Assembly (NCBI GenBank): GCA_016703005.1
Contig: JADJCX010000002.1
Location: 62,001 to 126,000, forward strand
Origin: Flavobacteriales bacterium
GTDB taxonomy: Bacteria; Bacteroidota; Bacteroidia; Flavobacteriales_F; PHOS-HE28
Direction of reading: 5' to 3'
Length of the DNA stretch: 64,000 nucleotides
Positions 6,944 to 15,948 of the stretch are shown here, piece by piece. A program made the translations under genes and the position numbers. The stretch's first letter is position 1. The number at the start of each line of letters is the position of its first letter. The notes beneath the pieces are model-generated. The model saw nothing but the letters and a program-made list of their open reading frames with translations. It made no database searches and was not told where the DNA came from.

Positions 6944-9481
6944 ATGCATTCCTTGACCAGTCGCGCGCTTATTGTAGCGCTCACACTCTCCTCGTTTCAC
7001 TTTCCACTTTCCACTTCGGCCCAACGCCCCCCCGCCCAACCCAACGCCGCTGAGATCCTGCACAAGATGCAGAAGCTCAATGTGCTGGGCAGTGTGCTGT
7101 ACATCGCCGCGCATCCCGATGATGAGAACACGCGGCTCATCTCCTGGTTGAGCAATGGCAAGAAGGTGCGCACCGGCTACCTCAGCCTAACGCGTGGTGA
7201 CGGCGGACAGAACCTCATCGGTCCCGAATTGGGCGACGCGCTCGGGATCATCCGCACACAAGAGCTGCTGGAGGCGCGGCGCATCGATGGCGGTGAGCAA
7301 TTCTTCACCCGAGCGGTGGATTTTGGGTACAGCAAAAGCCCCGAGGAGAGTTTTGAGAAATGGGGCAAGCAGGAAGTGCTGAGCGATGTGGTGCGTGTGA
7401 TCCGCATGTTCCGGCCGGACATCATCATCACGCGCTTCCAGACGGATGGCAGCGGAGGCCATGGGCACCACACGGCTTCGGCCATACTCGCGCAGGAAGC
7501 CTTTGACTTGGCGGGCGATCCTAAAGCCTTTCCGGAGTGTGGTGAGCCTTGGCAGCCGCGCCGCCTCTTCTACAACGGCAGCAGTTGGTGGCGCAAGGAT
7601 CTGGCGGAACTCGCCAAGAAGGACTCGAGCTGGTTCACCGTGGATGTGGGTGGCTATGACCCATTGCTAGGCCTCAGCTACACCGAGATCGCTGGCCGCA
7701 GCCGCAGCATGCACAAGAGCCAGGGCTTCGGCGCTGCGGAGACGCGCGGCGAGATGCTGGAGTATTTGCACTTTGAGAAGGGCGACCAGCCGAAGACGAA
7801 GGACATTTTCGAAGGGATCGATATGACGTGGGGGGAGGCTCGAAGGACCCATGAGGCGCGCAAATCCTTGAGCGACGATTTGCCGAAGAGCTATGATGCT
7901 CAAGCTCCAGCCGCAAGTCGCTCGGGATGCTCAAGTCTCTCCTGACCGAGGTTGACCGATGCACCGGAATGGTGCCACTCGCTCAGGAGAACTTCTTCCT
8001 TCTGGAGAAGAAGGAAGAGTTAGCGCACTTGATCCTTGCCTGTGCGGGAACGTCCTTCGAGGTATTGTGTGCCGAAAGTCAACTAGCGGTCACCTTCCCT
8101 TTGACCTGCGCTTCTCCCTGGGATCGAACGGAATAAGCTCCCCTTGATTCACCCGGACGACTCATCCGGGTTGATATTGCCGTTCCGGTCCCGGAGCTAG
8201 TTGGTGCGACATGATACGACAATCCGCTTTCCAGCGACAACAGAATTGGACGGGCCATTTTGGTTGGTTGAACCACACGCTCATCTGCATTCAGTGTTGC
8301 GATGGGACATCGGACTGCCTCGCACCTTGAACAAAATGAGGACGGAGCTGTTGCTCAACCACGACCATGTCGGCCACAGTGACAGATCACTCTTGTCAAA
8401 CAGTGAAGTCACGTACAAATGGGTCGACCGCGTCGACGGCGAGCGCATCCGCCCGGTGTACGTCACACCCGTGGCCTCATTGATCCCGAAAACCGATGTG
8501 CTGATCGCATACGGTGGCCCTCAGCAAGTAGTGGTGGAAGTCGAGGCGCTGACCGACAGCCTTACTGGTCAACTGAACGTGGTGTTGCCAGAAGGCTGGG
8601 CCACAACGAAGGATCTGAAGGTGGTGAACATCGCCAAGCGCAACGCGCGCCAGAGTTTCACCTTCCAGCTGACACCGATGGAGGGGGCGAAAGCCGGTCC
8701 TGTGAAATTCGAGTTCACGGGACCGAAGGGGAAAGCCGACCGGACGCTGCACGAGATCGACTATCCGCACATCATGCCGCAGATATACTACACCCCTGCC
8801 GAGGTGAAGTTGATCCCACTGGATGTGAAGACCACCGCGAAGACCGTGGGCTACATCAAAGGCGCTGGCGATGATGCGCCGCAAGCCATCGAGCTGCTTG
8901 GCGCTACCGTTGAAATGGTCGAGCCTTCCACCGCCACGTTGGAGAGCATCAGCAAGTACGATGCGATCGTGGTGGGCATCCGCGCGTATAACAACAATCA
9001 AGGGCTGAAGCACTTCAACCCGATGCTGATGAAGTACGCGGAGAACGGCGGTACCGTTGTGGTGCAATACACCACGCGCACCAACGACATGGTGCTCCCC
9101 GATTCGCTGATCGGTCCGTATCCGTTCAAGCTCACGCGCGATCGCGTTACCGTTGAGGAAGCGCCGCCCACCTTCCTGCAACGCGATCATCCGCTGCTGA
9201 ACGTTCCCAACAAGATCACCTCCGCCGATTTCGATGGCTGGGTGCAGGAGCGGGGCCTCTACTTCTGCGGAAGTCTGGACGAACACTACACACCGCTCAT
9301 CGCATGGAACGACCCCGGGGAACAACCGCTGAACGGCGGCCTCATCACCTGCGACTATGGCAAAGGGCGATATGTGTATACGGGTATCAGCTTCTTCCGG
9401 CAGTTGCCCGCGGGCGTGCCGGGGGCGTATCGGCTTTTTGCGAATTTGATATCAGGGCCGGAGAGCGCAAATGAAAAATGA
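6944..9481 (+). pseudogene. PIG-L/LmbE family deacetylase with C-terminal glutamine amidotransferase-like region, multiply frameshifted
   Basis: The N-terminal third (6944 to about 7915) has a signal peptide ending at STSAQ and the zinc-binding motifs AHPDDEN and GGHGHH of LmbE-type N-acetyl-sugar deacetylases. The frame then shifts. One frame (7927-8133) carries KKEELAHLILACAG. The 8135-8215 stretch is scrambled. From about 8219 a third frame runs to 9481 through VEGERIRP-like, KYDAIVVGIRAYN and GKGRYVYTG segments typical of the long Bacteroidota members (about 820-850 residues). At least three indels fall in 300 bases, so this is a truly broken gene or a badly assembled stretch. The product would be a secreted sugar or glycan deacetylase. 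Confidence 0.8.
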
Positions 9482-9939
9482 AGAATGTAAAATGTAGAAC
9501 TCTGAACTGCTGACGCATGGAGCGGAAGTACGACATTGAGGACCGGTGCATTGTCTTTGGTGCGGCGGTAGTGAAGCACACGGACAACATGCCGAACACG
9601 AGGGCTGGGAATCATCTTGCCGGACAATTGTTGAGAAGCGGAACAGCGCCTGCGCTCCACTACGGAGAAGTTCAAGGCGCGGAATCGCCCCGTGATTTCA
9701 TCCACAAGATGAGCGGCGCGTTGAAGGAACTCCGTGAATCGAAGAACAACATGCGCGTGCAGCTCTTGGCGGGCATGATGGACTTGAAGAATGCTGAGAA
9801 CGCATGGCTGTTGAAGGAATGTGGTGAACTGGTGGCCATCTTCACCTCAAGCATTAAGACTGCGGAACGCAACAACCCAAGGAAGTGACCAGCGCCGTCG
9901 TTCGCACTTCTGCATTCTACATTCTACATTTTACATTCT
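9482..9939. repeat. 18-bp perfect inverted repeat enclosing the four-helix-bundle gene
   Basis: AGAATGTAAAATGTAGAA at 9482-9499 is exactly complementary to 9922-9939. The right arm is preceded by a further TTCTGCATTCTACATTC word. The arms enclose one ORF and are much more AT-rich than the surroundings. The left arm starts one base after the PIG-L stop codon, and the right arm ends 11 bases before the symporter start. Confidence 0.8.
9517..9888 (+). CDS. S23-type four-helix-bundle protein
   Basis: A 123-residue protein of the TIGR02436/S23 family, first known from ORFs in 23S rRNA intervening sequences and related to the Avd accessory protein of diversity-generating retroelements. Family features are the YDIEDRCIVFGAAVVK helix 1, AGNHLAGQLLRSGTAPALHYGEV in helix 2, a mid-protein KMSGALKELRESK helix, and a C-terminal LLKECGELVAIFTSSIKTA helix. 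The family is thought to bind nucleic acid as a pentamer; its cellular role is unknown. It lies outside any rRNA gene but is enclosed by an inverted repeat, which recalls the IVS arrangement. Confidence 0.88.
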   Translation: MERKYDIEDRCIVFGAAVVKHTDNMPNTRAGNHLAGQLLRSGTAPALHYGEVQGAESPRDFIHKMSGALKELRESKNNMRVQLLAGMMDLKNAENAWLLKECGELVAIFTSSIKTAERNNPRK

Positions 9940-9950
9940 CCTTTCCTCCC

Positions 9951-11699
9951 GTGCATCCCTTCGACTGGACCATCCTGCTAGGCACACTGACCTTCATCGT
10001 GGGCTACGGTGTGTGGCGCACGCGCAGCACCAACACGGTGAACCGCTACTTGCGTGGTGACAATGAAGATCGGTGGTGGGCCGTGACGTTGAGCGTGATG
10101 GCGACGCAGGCGAGTGCTATCACTTTCTTGAGCACGCCGGGCCAAGGCTTTCTCGACGGCATGGGCTTCGTGCAGTTCTACTTCGGGCTTCCGTTGGCCA
10201 TGGTGGTGATCGGCTGGGTCTTCATCCCGCTTTTCTACAAGTGGAACGTCTATACCGCATACGAATTCATCGGCAAGCGCTTCGATCACCGTGCGCGTTT
10301 GCTCACCGCGATCCTGTTCTTGATCCAACGTGGCCTTTCAACGGGCATCACCATCTATGCCCCGAGCATCGTGCTGAGCAAAGTGCTGCATTGGCCATTG
10401 GGCTGGACTTGTGTCTTCATCGGCGCACTGGTGATACTATACACGACCACCGGAGGTGCGAAGGCCGTGGGCATAACGCACAAGCAGCAGATGGCCGTGA
10501 TGTTCACCGGCCTGTTCGTTGCGTTCGGGTTGATCCTCTACTACTTGAAAGACACACTGGACTTCGGTGAAAGTCTCAGCCTTGCCGGTGCGCTGGGCAA
10601 GATGAACATCATCGATACGTCGTGGGACCCGAAGGCGAAGTACACGTTATGGAGCGGCCTGATCGGTGGATTCTTCCTGCAGCTCTCGTATTTCGGTACG
10701 GACCAGAGCCAAGTGCAGCGTTATCTCGGAGGGCAAACGCCTCAGCAGGCGCGCAGCGGCCTGCTCATGAACGGATTGGTGAAGATCCCGATGCAGTTCT
10801 TCATTCTGTTGATCGGGGTGATGGTCTTTGTGTTCTATCTGTTCCACCCTGCGCCCGTGCATTGGAACGAGGCGAACGTCGGCGATATGCAGGCCACTGC
10901 ATCGGCGCACCCTAAAGCCGAAGGCATTGCGGCAATGCATGCCCAGAACGCCATCCGCATCGAAGAACATGCGCGTACATGGGTATCGGCCAATGACGCG
11001 GAACGGGCGCGGATGACCGAAGAGCTCAGTAGTGATCTCGACCGGGACAAGTCCTTGCGCGCTGAATACGCCGAGCAGGTGAAAGCTCAACTACCGGATG
11101 CCGAAACCAATGACAAGGACTACATCTTCATCAGCTTCATCATGGACAACATGCCGGTGGGCATCATCGGGTTGTTGTTGGCCATGATCTTCTGCGCGGG
11201 CATGGGCAGCACCAGCTCGCAACTCAGCGCGTTGGCGACGACCGCCGTGGTGGACATCTTCCGCGCCGGTGGAACGGGAGAGCAACAAGTGGTTGCGACC
11301 AAGTGGGCCACCGTTGCTTTCGGCGTTCTCGCGCTATGCTTCGCTGCGGTGTTCTCGCTTTTCGAGAACCTTATCCAAGCCGTGAACATTCTTGGTTCAC
11401 TGTTCTACGGGACCATTCTTGGCATCTTCCTGGTCGCGTTCTTCATCAAACGTGTTCAAGGCATGGCCGTGTTCGTCGCGGGCTTGGTCGCGCAATCGCT
11501 CATCCTGATCCACTACGCGCTGGACTACTACAACGTTTTTGCGACCATGGATGGCGACGTCGTTGTGAACGATCCTATCGAGATCGCCTTCTTGTGGTAC
11601 AACCTGATCGCTCCAGCGATCGTGTTTGCACTTGCTGTCGGCTTGCAGCTGTTGTTCTTCCGGGACAAGTCGACAGAAGAACAACCGGATATCCGGTGA
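9951..11699 (+). CDS. Sodium:solute symporter (SSS family)
   Basis: A sodium-coupled transporter of about 582 residues with roughly 13-14 membrane segments. WTILLGTLTFIVGYGVWRTR starts the first segment. MATQASAITFLSTPGQGF is the conserved substrate/Na+ binding region of helix 1. A large hydrophilic insert with many charged residues lies at about 300-380. GMGSTSSQLSALATTAVVD marks the later core helix. The GTG at 9951 is chosen as start because the frame upstream only encodes the AT-rich repeat. The substrate (sugar, amino acid or similar) cannot be read from sequence. It follows the inverted repeat and converges on the trans-sulfuration gene. Confidence 0.88.
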   Translation: MHPFDWTILLGTLTFIVGYGVWRTRSTNTVNRYLRGDNEDRWWAVTLSVMATQASAITFLSTPGQGFLDGMGFVQFYFGLPLAMVVIGWVFIPLFYKWNVYTAYEFIGKRFDHRARLLTAILFLIQRGLSTGITIYAPSIVLSKVLHWPLGWTCVFIGALVILYTTTGGAKAVGITHKQQMAVMFTGLFVAFGLILYYLKDTLDFGESLSLAGALGKMNIIDTSWDPKAKYTLWSGLIGGFFLQLSYFGTDQSQVQRYLGGQTPQQARSGLLMNGLVKIPMQFFILLIGVMVFVFYLFHPAPVHWNEANVGDMQATASAHPKAEGIAAMHAQNAIRIEEHARTWVSANDAERARMTEELSSDLDRDKSLRAEYAEQVKAQLPDAETNDKDYIFISFIMDNMPVGIIGLLLAMIFCAGMGSTSSQLSALATTAVVDIFRAGGTGEQQVVATKWATVAFGVLALCFAAVFSLFENLIQAVNILGSLFYGTILGIFLVAFFIKRVQGMAVFVAGLVAQSLILIHYALDYYNVFATMDGDVVVNDPIEIAFLWYNLIAPAIVFALAVGLQLLFFRDKSTEEQPDIR

Positions 11700-11705
11700 T
11701 CCCCG

Positions 11706-12845
11706 CTACGCCAACGCCTGCTTCAGGTCTGTGATCAGATCTCCAGCGTCTTCGACCCCCACGCTCAGTCGGATGAGGGTATCGGCCAAGCCATTCTTCA
11801 TGCGCTCTTCGCGGGGAATACTCGCGTGCGTCATGCTCGCTGGGTGACCAACAAGACTTTCCACACCGCCGAGGCTTTCCGCCAATGAGAACAGTTCGGT
11901 GTTGCGCAGGAAGCGGAACGCGTCATCGATATTGTCGCCTTTCAACGTGAAGGAGATCATACCGCCAAAATCGCGCATCTGCTTCGCGGCGACAGCGTGG
12001 TTGATGTGCGTCTTCAAGCCCGGCCAGTAGAGCTTGTCCACTTTCGGATGCGTGCCGAGGTATTCGGCGATGGCACGGCCGTTCTCGCAATGGCGCTGCA
12101 TACGCAGGTGCAAGGTTTTCAATCCGCGGAGCACGAGGAAGCAGTCCTGCGGTCCGGGTGTTGCGCCGCTGCCGTTCTGCACGAAGGCAAGCCGCTCGGC
12201 AAGCGCATCGTCGTTACAGACCAATGCACCCATCACCACATCGCTGTGACCGCCCAGGTACTTCGTCACGCTGTGCATCACGATGTGCGCACCGAAATCC
12301 AGCGGCGTTTGCAAGTATGGTGAGGCGAACGTGTTGTCCACCGCCAACAGGCAGTTGTGCTTCTTCGCCAAGGCGCCCATAGCCGCGATGTCGATGATGT
12401 TGAGCAGCGGGTTGGTGGGTGTTTCCACCCACAGCAACTTCGTGTTCTTGGTGATGTGCTGTTCAACGGAGGCCGCGTTGCGCATGTCCACGAATTTGAA
12501 CTTCAGCCCGAAGCCTTCGTAGATCTTGGTGAACAGCCGGTAGGTGCCACCATAGAGATCGTTGGTGCTGACGATCTCATCGCCGGGCTTCAGCAGTTTG
12601 CACAACGCGTCGATGCTGGCCATGCCACTGCTGAAACACAGACCGTGCTTGCCGTTCTCCAGCGCGGCCAACGCACGCTGCAACGCTGTGCGCGTAGGGT
12701 TATGCGTGCGGCTGTACTCGTAGCCCTTGTGGTCGCCCGGACCGGCTTGCACGTAGGTGCTTGTCTGGAAAATAGGCGTCATGATGGCGCCTGTGGACGG
12801 GTCGGGTTCCACGCCTGCGTGGATGGCTTTGGTCGCGAACTTCAT
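11706..12845 (-). CDS. Cystathionine gamma-synthase/lyase family PLP enzyme
   Basis: A 379-residue trans-sulfuration enzyme. It begins MKFATKAIHAG, the family's usual start. The PLP-binding lysine lies in HSVTKYLGGHSD. Other family segments are PIFQTSTYVQ, YSRTHNPTRTALQ, SSGMASIDALCKLLKPGDE and, at the C-terminus, SLAESLGGVESLVGHPASMTH. It may act as gamma-synthase (O-acyl-homoserine plus cysteine) or as gamma-lyase (cystathionine to cysteine); no neighbour decides this. The long open frame upstream of 12845 lacks homology and overlaps the DMT permease, so it was excluded. A TACTTTCG box lies 18 bases upstream. Confidence 0.92.
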   Translation of the reverse strand: MKFATKAIHAGVEPDPSTGAIMTPIFQTSTYVQAGPGDHKGYEYSRTHNPTRTALQRALAALENGKHGLCFSSGMASIDALCKLLKPGDEIVSTNDLYGGTYRLFTKIYEGFGLKFKFVDMRNAASVEQHITKNTKLLWVETPTNPLLNIIDIAAMGALAKKHNCLLAVDNTFASPYLQTPLDFGAHIVMHSVTKYLGGHSDVVMGALVCNDDALAERLAFVQNGSGATPGPQDCFLVLRGLKTLHLRMQRHCENGRAIAEYLGTHPKVDKLYWPGLKTHINHAVAAKQMRDFGGMISFTLKGDNIDDAFRFLRNTELFSLAESLGGVESLVGHPASMTHASIPREERMKNGLADTLIRLSVGVEDAGDLITDLKQALA

Positions 12846-12863
12846 TGCTTTTGATGAGGGCGG

Positions 12864-12871
12864 CGAAAGTA
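12864..12871 (-). promoter_or_regulatory. -7 box (TACTTTCG) of the trans-sulfuration gene
   Basis: TAnnTTCG element on the minus strand, 18 bases before the ATG at 12845. Confidence 0.55.
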
Positions 12872-12953
12872 CACGGCGTTGCCACCCGGATATCTTGCCA
12901 ACCGTTGGCGGGCCATCCGTGTACCGGCCTGCCGACTTCCACCGACGCCCTCC

Positions 12954-13877
12954 ATGGACCGCAAGCTTCTGGCTCACCTCGCACTTCTGGTGGTGAACCT
13001 GATCTACGGGGCCAATTACCCGGTCGCCAAGAGCCTTATGCCCGACGTCATTGGTCCAGCAGGTTTCATCATGCTGCGCGTGATCGGGGCGGTGCTGTTG
13101 TTCTGGAGCCTGCGCGCCGTTTTCCCGCAGAAAGTTGACTGGAAGGATATCGGTCGCTTTGGGCTCTGCGGGTTGACGGGCGTGGCCGTGAACCAACTGT
13201 TCTTTTTCGAGGGCTTGGTGCGCACAACAGCGGTGAATGCGAGCATCATCATGGTGGCCACACCGATCCTGGTACTGGTGCTCAGTGCGGCGATCATCGG
13301 TGAGCGCATTACGCAGCAAAAGCTGGGCGGCGTGCTATTGGGCGCCGCGGGCGCGCTTACGCTGATACTTAGCCATGGCAATGGTGGGGGGAGCGGGTCT
13401 TCGCTAAAGGGCGATCTGTTCATTCTCATCAACGCGTGCTCTTTTGCGGTGTACTTGGTGATGGTGAAGCCGCTGATGCGCAGGTACTCGGCGATCACGG
13501 TCATGAGCATGTGTTTCTTGATCGGCTCCGTGATCGTTCTTCCATTCGGTACAGGCGAGTTCATGCAGGTGGAATGGTCTTCACTTCAGATGGACGTGCT
13601 CTTGCGGATGGGCTTCGTGGTCGTGTGCGTCACCTTCATCGCATACCTGCTCAACACGTGGGCACTGCGGCATGTGGAGCCGAGTGTAGTAGGCATCTAC
13701 ATCTACTTGCAACCGATGCTCGCGTTGTTCTTCACGTGGCTCGCGGCGCAACTCACGTGGTTGGGCAGTAGCCCCGATCCCGTCAGTCTGGGCTTCGGAT
13801 GGGTGCAGGGCTTGAGCGCCGCATTGATCTTTCTCGGGGTCTACCTCGTGGGTCGGGCCGATGCGAAGGAGGCTTAG
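12954..13877 (+). CDS. EamA/DMT-family permease
   Basis: A 307-residue drug/metabolite transporter with about ten hydrophobic segments in two EamA repeats (about 5-140 and 155-300). The start MDRKLLAHLALLVVNLIYGANYPVAK is typical, with the conserved N-Y-P in the first helix. FFFEGLVRTTAVNASIIMVATPI ends the first repeat, and LNTWALRHVEPSVVGIYIYLQP marks the equivalent site of the second. It probably exports small metabolites; the substrate is unknown. It is transcribed away from the trans-sulfuration gene and precedes yicC. Confidence 0.9.
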   Translation: MDRKLLAHLALLVVNLIYGANYPVAKSLMPDVIGPAGFIMLRVIGAVLLFWSLRAVFPQKVDWKDIGRFGLCGLTGVAVNQLFFFEGLVRTTAVNASIIMVATPILVLVLSAAIIGERITQQKLGGVLLGAAGALTLILSHGNGGGSGSSLKGDLFILINACSFAVYLVMVKPLMRRYSAITVMSMCFLIGSVIVLPFGTGEFMQVEWSSLQMDVLLRMGFVVVCVTFIAYLLNTWALRHVEPSVVGIYIYLQPMLALFFTWLAAQLTWLGSSPDPVSLGFGWVQGLSAALIFLGVYLVGRADAKEA

Positions 13878-13906
13878 CGGGCCGTTTGACGGCTCCGTGT
13901 CCCGGC

Positions 13907-13914
13907 TACATTCG
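13907..13914 (+). promoter_or_regulatory. Promoter of yicC: TTTG-N18-TACATTCG
   Basis: TACATTCG ends 4 bases before the yicC ATG. TTTG at 13885-13888 lies 18 bases upstream of it, which fits a -33 element. This is the best complete promoter in the window and predicts a leaderless or near-leaderless mRNA. Confidence 0.65.
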
Positions 13915-13918
13915 CCGA

Positions 13919-14788
13919 ATGCTCCGCTCCATGACAGGCTTCGGCCGCGCCGAAGGTTCCATCAACGGGAAGAAGATCACCGTGGAGCTGCGATCGCTCA
14001 ACAGCAAAGGCCTCGACCTGATGTTGAAGCTGCCATCGCTTTACCGCGAGAAGGAAACGGAACTGCGCCAATGGGCCAACGAACGGATCGTGCGTGGCAA
14101 AGTGGATGTGTACATCGGTGTGGAAGAGGCGATGGTGGAGAAGCGCACCAGTTTCGATGTAGCGCTGGTGAAGCAGTACCACGAGGAATTGGTCGTGGTG
14201 AAGCAAGCCGTTGCGCCACGCTCGGATACCGACCTCTTGGGTATCGTACTGCGTATGCCCGATGTGTCCCGCACCACACGGGATGAACTCGATGAGGCCG
14301 AGTGGGCCCAGGTAAAACAGTTGTTGGAAGAGGCGCTGCGTTCGTTCCAAGCGTTCCGCGCTGCGGAAGGATTGCAGTTGTACAATGAGCTTGCTGCACG
14401 CGTGAATTCCATCAGCGCTTTGCTGGCCGAAGTGGAGCCGCTTGACTTGGCGCGCGCAACGCGCACCCGTGAACGGATACAAGCGAAACTCGACGAGCTG
14501 AGGGTGCAAGTGGACCAGGACCGCTTCGAGCAGGAACTGATCTACTACCTCGATAAGATGGATGTGGCGGAGGAGAAGATGCGCCTGCGCACGCACTGCA
14601 ACTATTTCATCGAAACCGCGAAGGCGGAAGACCAGCAGGGCCGCAAACTCGGTTTCATTTCGCAGGAGATCGGCCGGGAGGTGAACACCCTTGGCAGCAA
14701 AGCGAATGATGCGGGTATCCAGCAGTTGGTGGTGCGCATGAAGGACGAATTGGAGAAGATCAAGGAGCAAGTGCTCAATGTGCTCTGA
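13919..14788 (+). CDS. yicC: YicC/YloC-family endoribonuclease
   Basis: A 289-residue protein of the YicC/YloC family, whose E. coli member is an RNase implicated in small-RNA turnover. The start MLRSMTGFGRAE is diagnostic, followed by the conserved VELRSLNSKGLDL. The C-terminal DUF1732 part has YYLDKMDVAEEKMRLRTHC and the terminal GRKLGFISQEIGREVNTLGSKAND. The frame extends upstream without homology, so the ATG at 13919, 4 bases from a TACATTCG box, is preferred. It is followed at 3 bases by gmk, the usual yicC-gmk order, and then by nadD in a probable operon. Confidence 0.94.
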   Translation: MLRSMTGFGRAEGSINGKKITVELRSLNSKGLDLMLKLPSLYREKETELRQWANERIVRGKVDVYIGVEEAMVEKRTSFDVALVKQYHEELVVVKQAVAPRSDTDLLGIVLRMPDVSRTTRDELDEAEWAQVKQLLEEALRSFQAFRAAEGLQLYNELAARVNSISALLAEVEPLDLARATRTRERIQAKLDELRVQVDQDRFEQELIYYLDKMDVAEEKMRLRTHCNYFIETAKAEDQQGRKLGFISQEIGREVNTLGSKANDAGIQQLVVRMKDELEKIKEQVLNVL

Positions 14789-14791
14789 CCA

Positions 14792-15364
14792 ATGTCCACC
14801 AGCGGAAAGAGCATCATCTTGAGCGCACCCAGCGGCGCGGTCAAAACCACCATCGTGCACCGGTTGATCGCGGCGGAGTTGGGGCTCGAATTCAGCGTGA
14901 GCGCCACCAGCAGGGCCATGCGCCCCAAAGAGGTGAACGGCAAGGATTATTGGTTCATGACCCCGGAAGGTTTCCGCGCGCAGATCGCACTGGATGCCTT
15001 TGTGGAATGGGAGGAAGTGTATCCGGGCCAGTTCTACGGTACGCTGCGCCAAGAGCTCGATCGTATTTGGCACGCAGGCAAGCATGCCATCTTCGATGTT
15101 GATGTCGTCGGCGGCCACGATCTGAAGAGCATCTTCGGCCCGAACGCACTGGCTTTGTTCATCAGTCCGCCTTCGCTTCAGGTCCTTGAGCAGCGCTTGA
15201 AAGCGCGCGGAACGGAAACGGAGGACAGCCTGCGACAACGAGTGGCCAAGGCCGATCGCGAAATGCAATACAAGCCACATTTCGATGTCGTGATCGTGAA
15301 TGATGACCTGGAACGTGCGTGCGCTGAGGCGATCGAGCGGGTCACGACTTTTCTTTCCGCATGA
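14792..15364 (+). CDS. gmk: Guanylate kinase with an altered Walker A motif
   Basis: Phosphorylates GMP (and dGMP) to GDP with ATP. At 190 residues it is full length. Family segments are ATSRAMRPKEVNGKDYWF (GMP-binding), FVEWEEVYPGQFYGT, and DVDVVGG followed by LFISPPS. The Walker A loop reads SGAVKTT where the family has SGAGKTT or SGSGKGT. The glycine directly before the lysine is valine (GTC instead of GGC), a substitution expected to damage phosphate binding. The remainder is well conserved, so a base-call error is likely. It overlaps nadD by 4 bases (ATGA). Confidence 0.93.
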   Translation: MSTSGKSIILSAPSGAVKTTIVHRLIAAELGLEFSVSATSRAMRPKEVNGKDYWFMTPEGFRAQIALDAFVEWEEVYPGQFYGTLRQELDRIWHAGKHAIFDVDVVGGHDLKSIFGPNALALFISPPSLQVLEQRLKARGTETEDSLRQRVAKADREMQYKPHFDVVIVNDDLERACAEAIERVTTFLSA

Positions 15365-15948
15365 CGATCGGCTGCCTTTTCGGAACGTTCGATCCTCCGC
15401 ACAAAGGACATGTGGCGATCGCTTCAGCCGTTCGGACGCTCGCCATGCTCGATGAAGTTTGGCTGGTGGTAACGCCGGTCAATCCGTTCAAACAAGGAAA
15501 AGTGATCAGCACCGATGGTGAGCGGTTGCACATGACGGCTCTTGCGGTTCGCGGCCACGAAGGGCTGCGAGCAAGTGATGTGGAGATGGGACTTGCACAA
15601 CCCAACTACACGGTGGATACGCTCGAGGAAATGCGACGCCGGTTCCCGGAGCACACGTTCAGCCTGATCATGGGCAGCGATAATCTGGCCGGATTGCACC
15701 GCTGGAAGGGTCCGGACGAGATCCTCGCACATCATCGCGTTTTGGTTTACCCCCGGCCAGGTGTGGACCTCCATCGGCAACAAGCCATCTACACGGATCA
15801 CCCTCAGGTGCAATGGGTGGAGGCCCCGCTCATGGATTTTAGCAGCACGCGCATCCGCAATATGGTGCGCGAGAAACAGGATATTTCCGCGCTCGTCCCG
15901 ATCTCGGTGCGCGATCACATTTTGACGAAAGGTCTTTACGCTGGCTGA
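15361..15948 (+). CDS. nadD: Nicotinate-nucleotide adenylyltransferase
   Basis: Adenylates nicotinate mononucleotide to deamido-NAD in NAD synthesis. 195 residues. GTFDPPHKGH near the N-terminus is the nucleotidyltransferase HxGH motif, LIMGSDNLAGLHRWKG is the substrate loop, and SSTRIR is the C-terminal phosphate-binding motif. Start and gmk stop overlap as ATGA, which indicates translational coupling. The last codons overlap the tail of the oppositely oriented uridine kinase gene. Confidence 0.95.
   Translation: MTIGCLFGTFDPPHKGHVAIASAVRTLAMLDEVWLVVTPVNPFKQGKVISTDGERLHMTALAVRGHEGLRASDVEMGLAQPNYTVDTLEEMRRRFPEHTFSLIMGSDNLAGLHRWKGPDEILAHHRVLVYPRPGVDLHRQQAIYTDHPQVQWVEAPLMDFSSTRIRNMVREKQDISALVPISVRDHILTKGLYAG

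Noticed and set aside
6944..7030. CACTTTC tandem words in the PIG-L signal peptide as a separate repeat element
   Set aside because: They lie inside the signal-peptide coding sequence (SSFHFPLSTS) and have no complementary arm; noted only as possible word-type material captured in a gene.
9885..9950. N-terminal extension of the sodium:solute symporter
   Set aside because: The first 22 codons only translate the AT-rich inverted-repeat arm; GTG at 9951 fits the family start.
12846..13319. N-terminal extension of the trans-sulfuration enzyme to 537 residues
   Set aside because: The extra 158 residues have no similarity and overlap the DMT permease; the family start is MKFATKAIHAG at 12845, with a promoter box directly upstream.
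13874..15280. 468-codon minus-strand open frame across yicC and gmk
   Set aside because: No family similarity; it spans two convincing genes and their 3-base junction.
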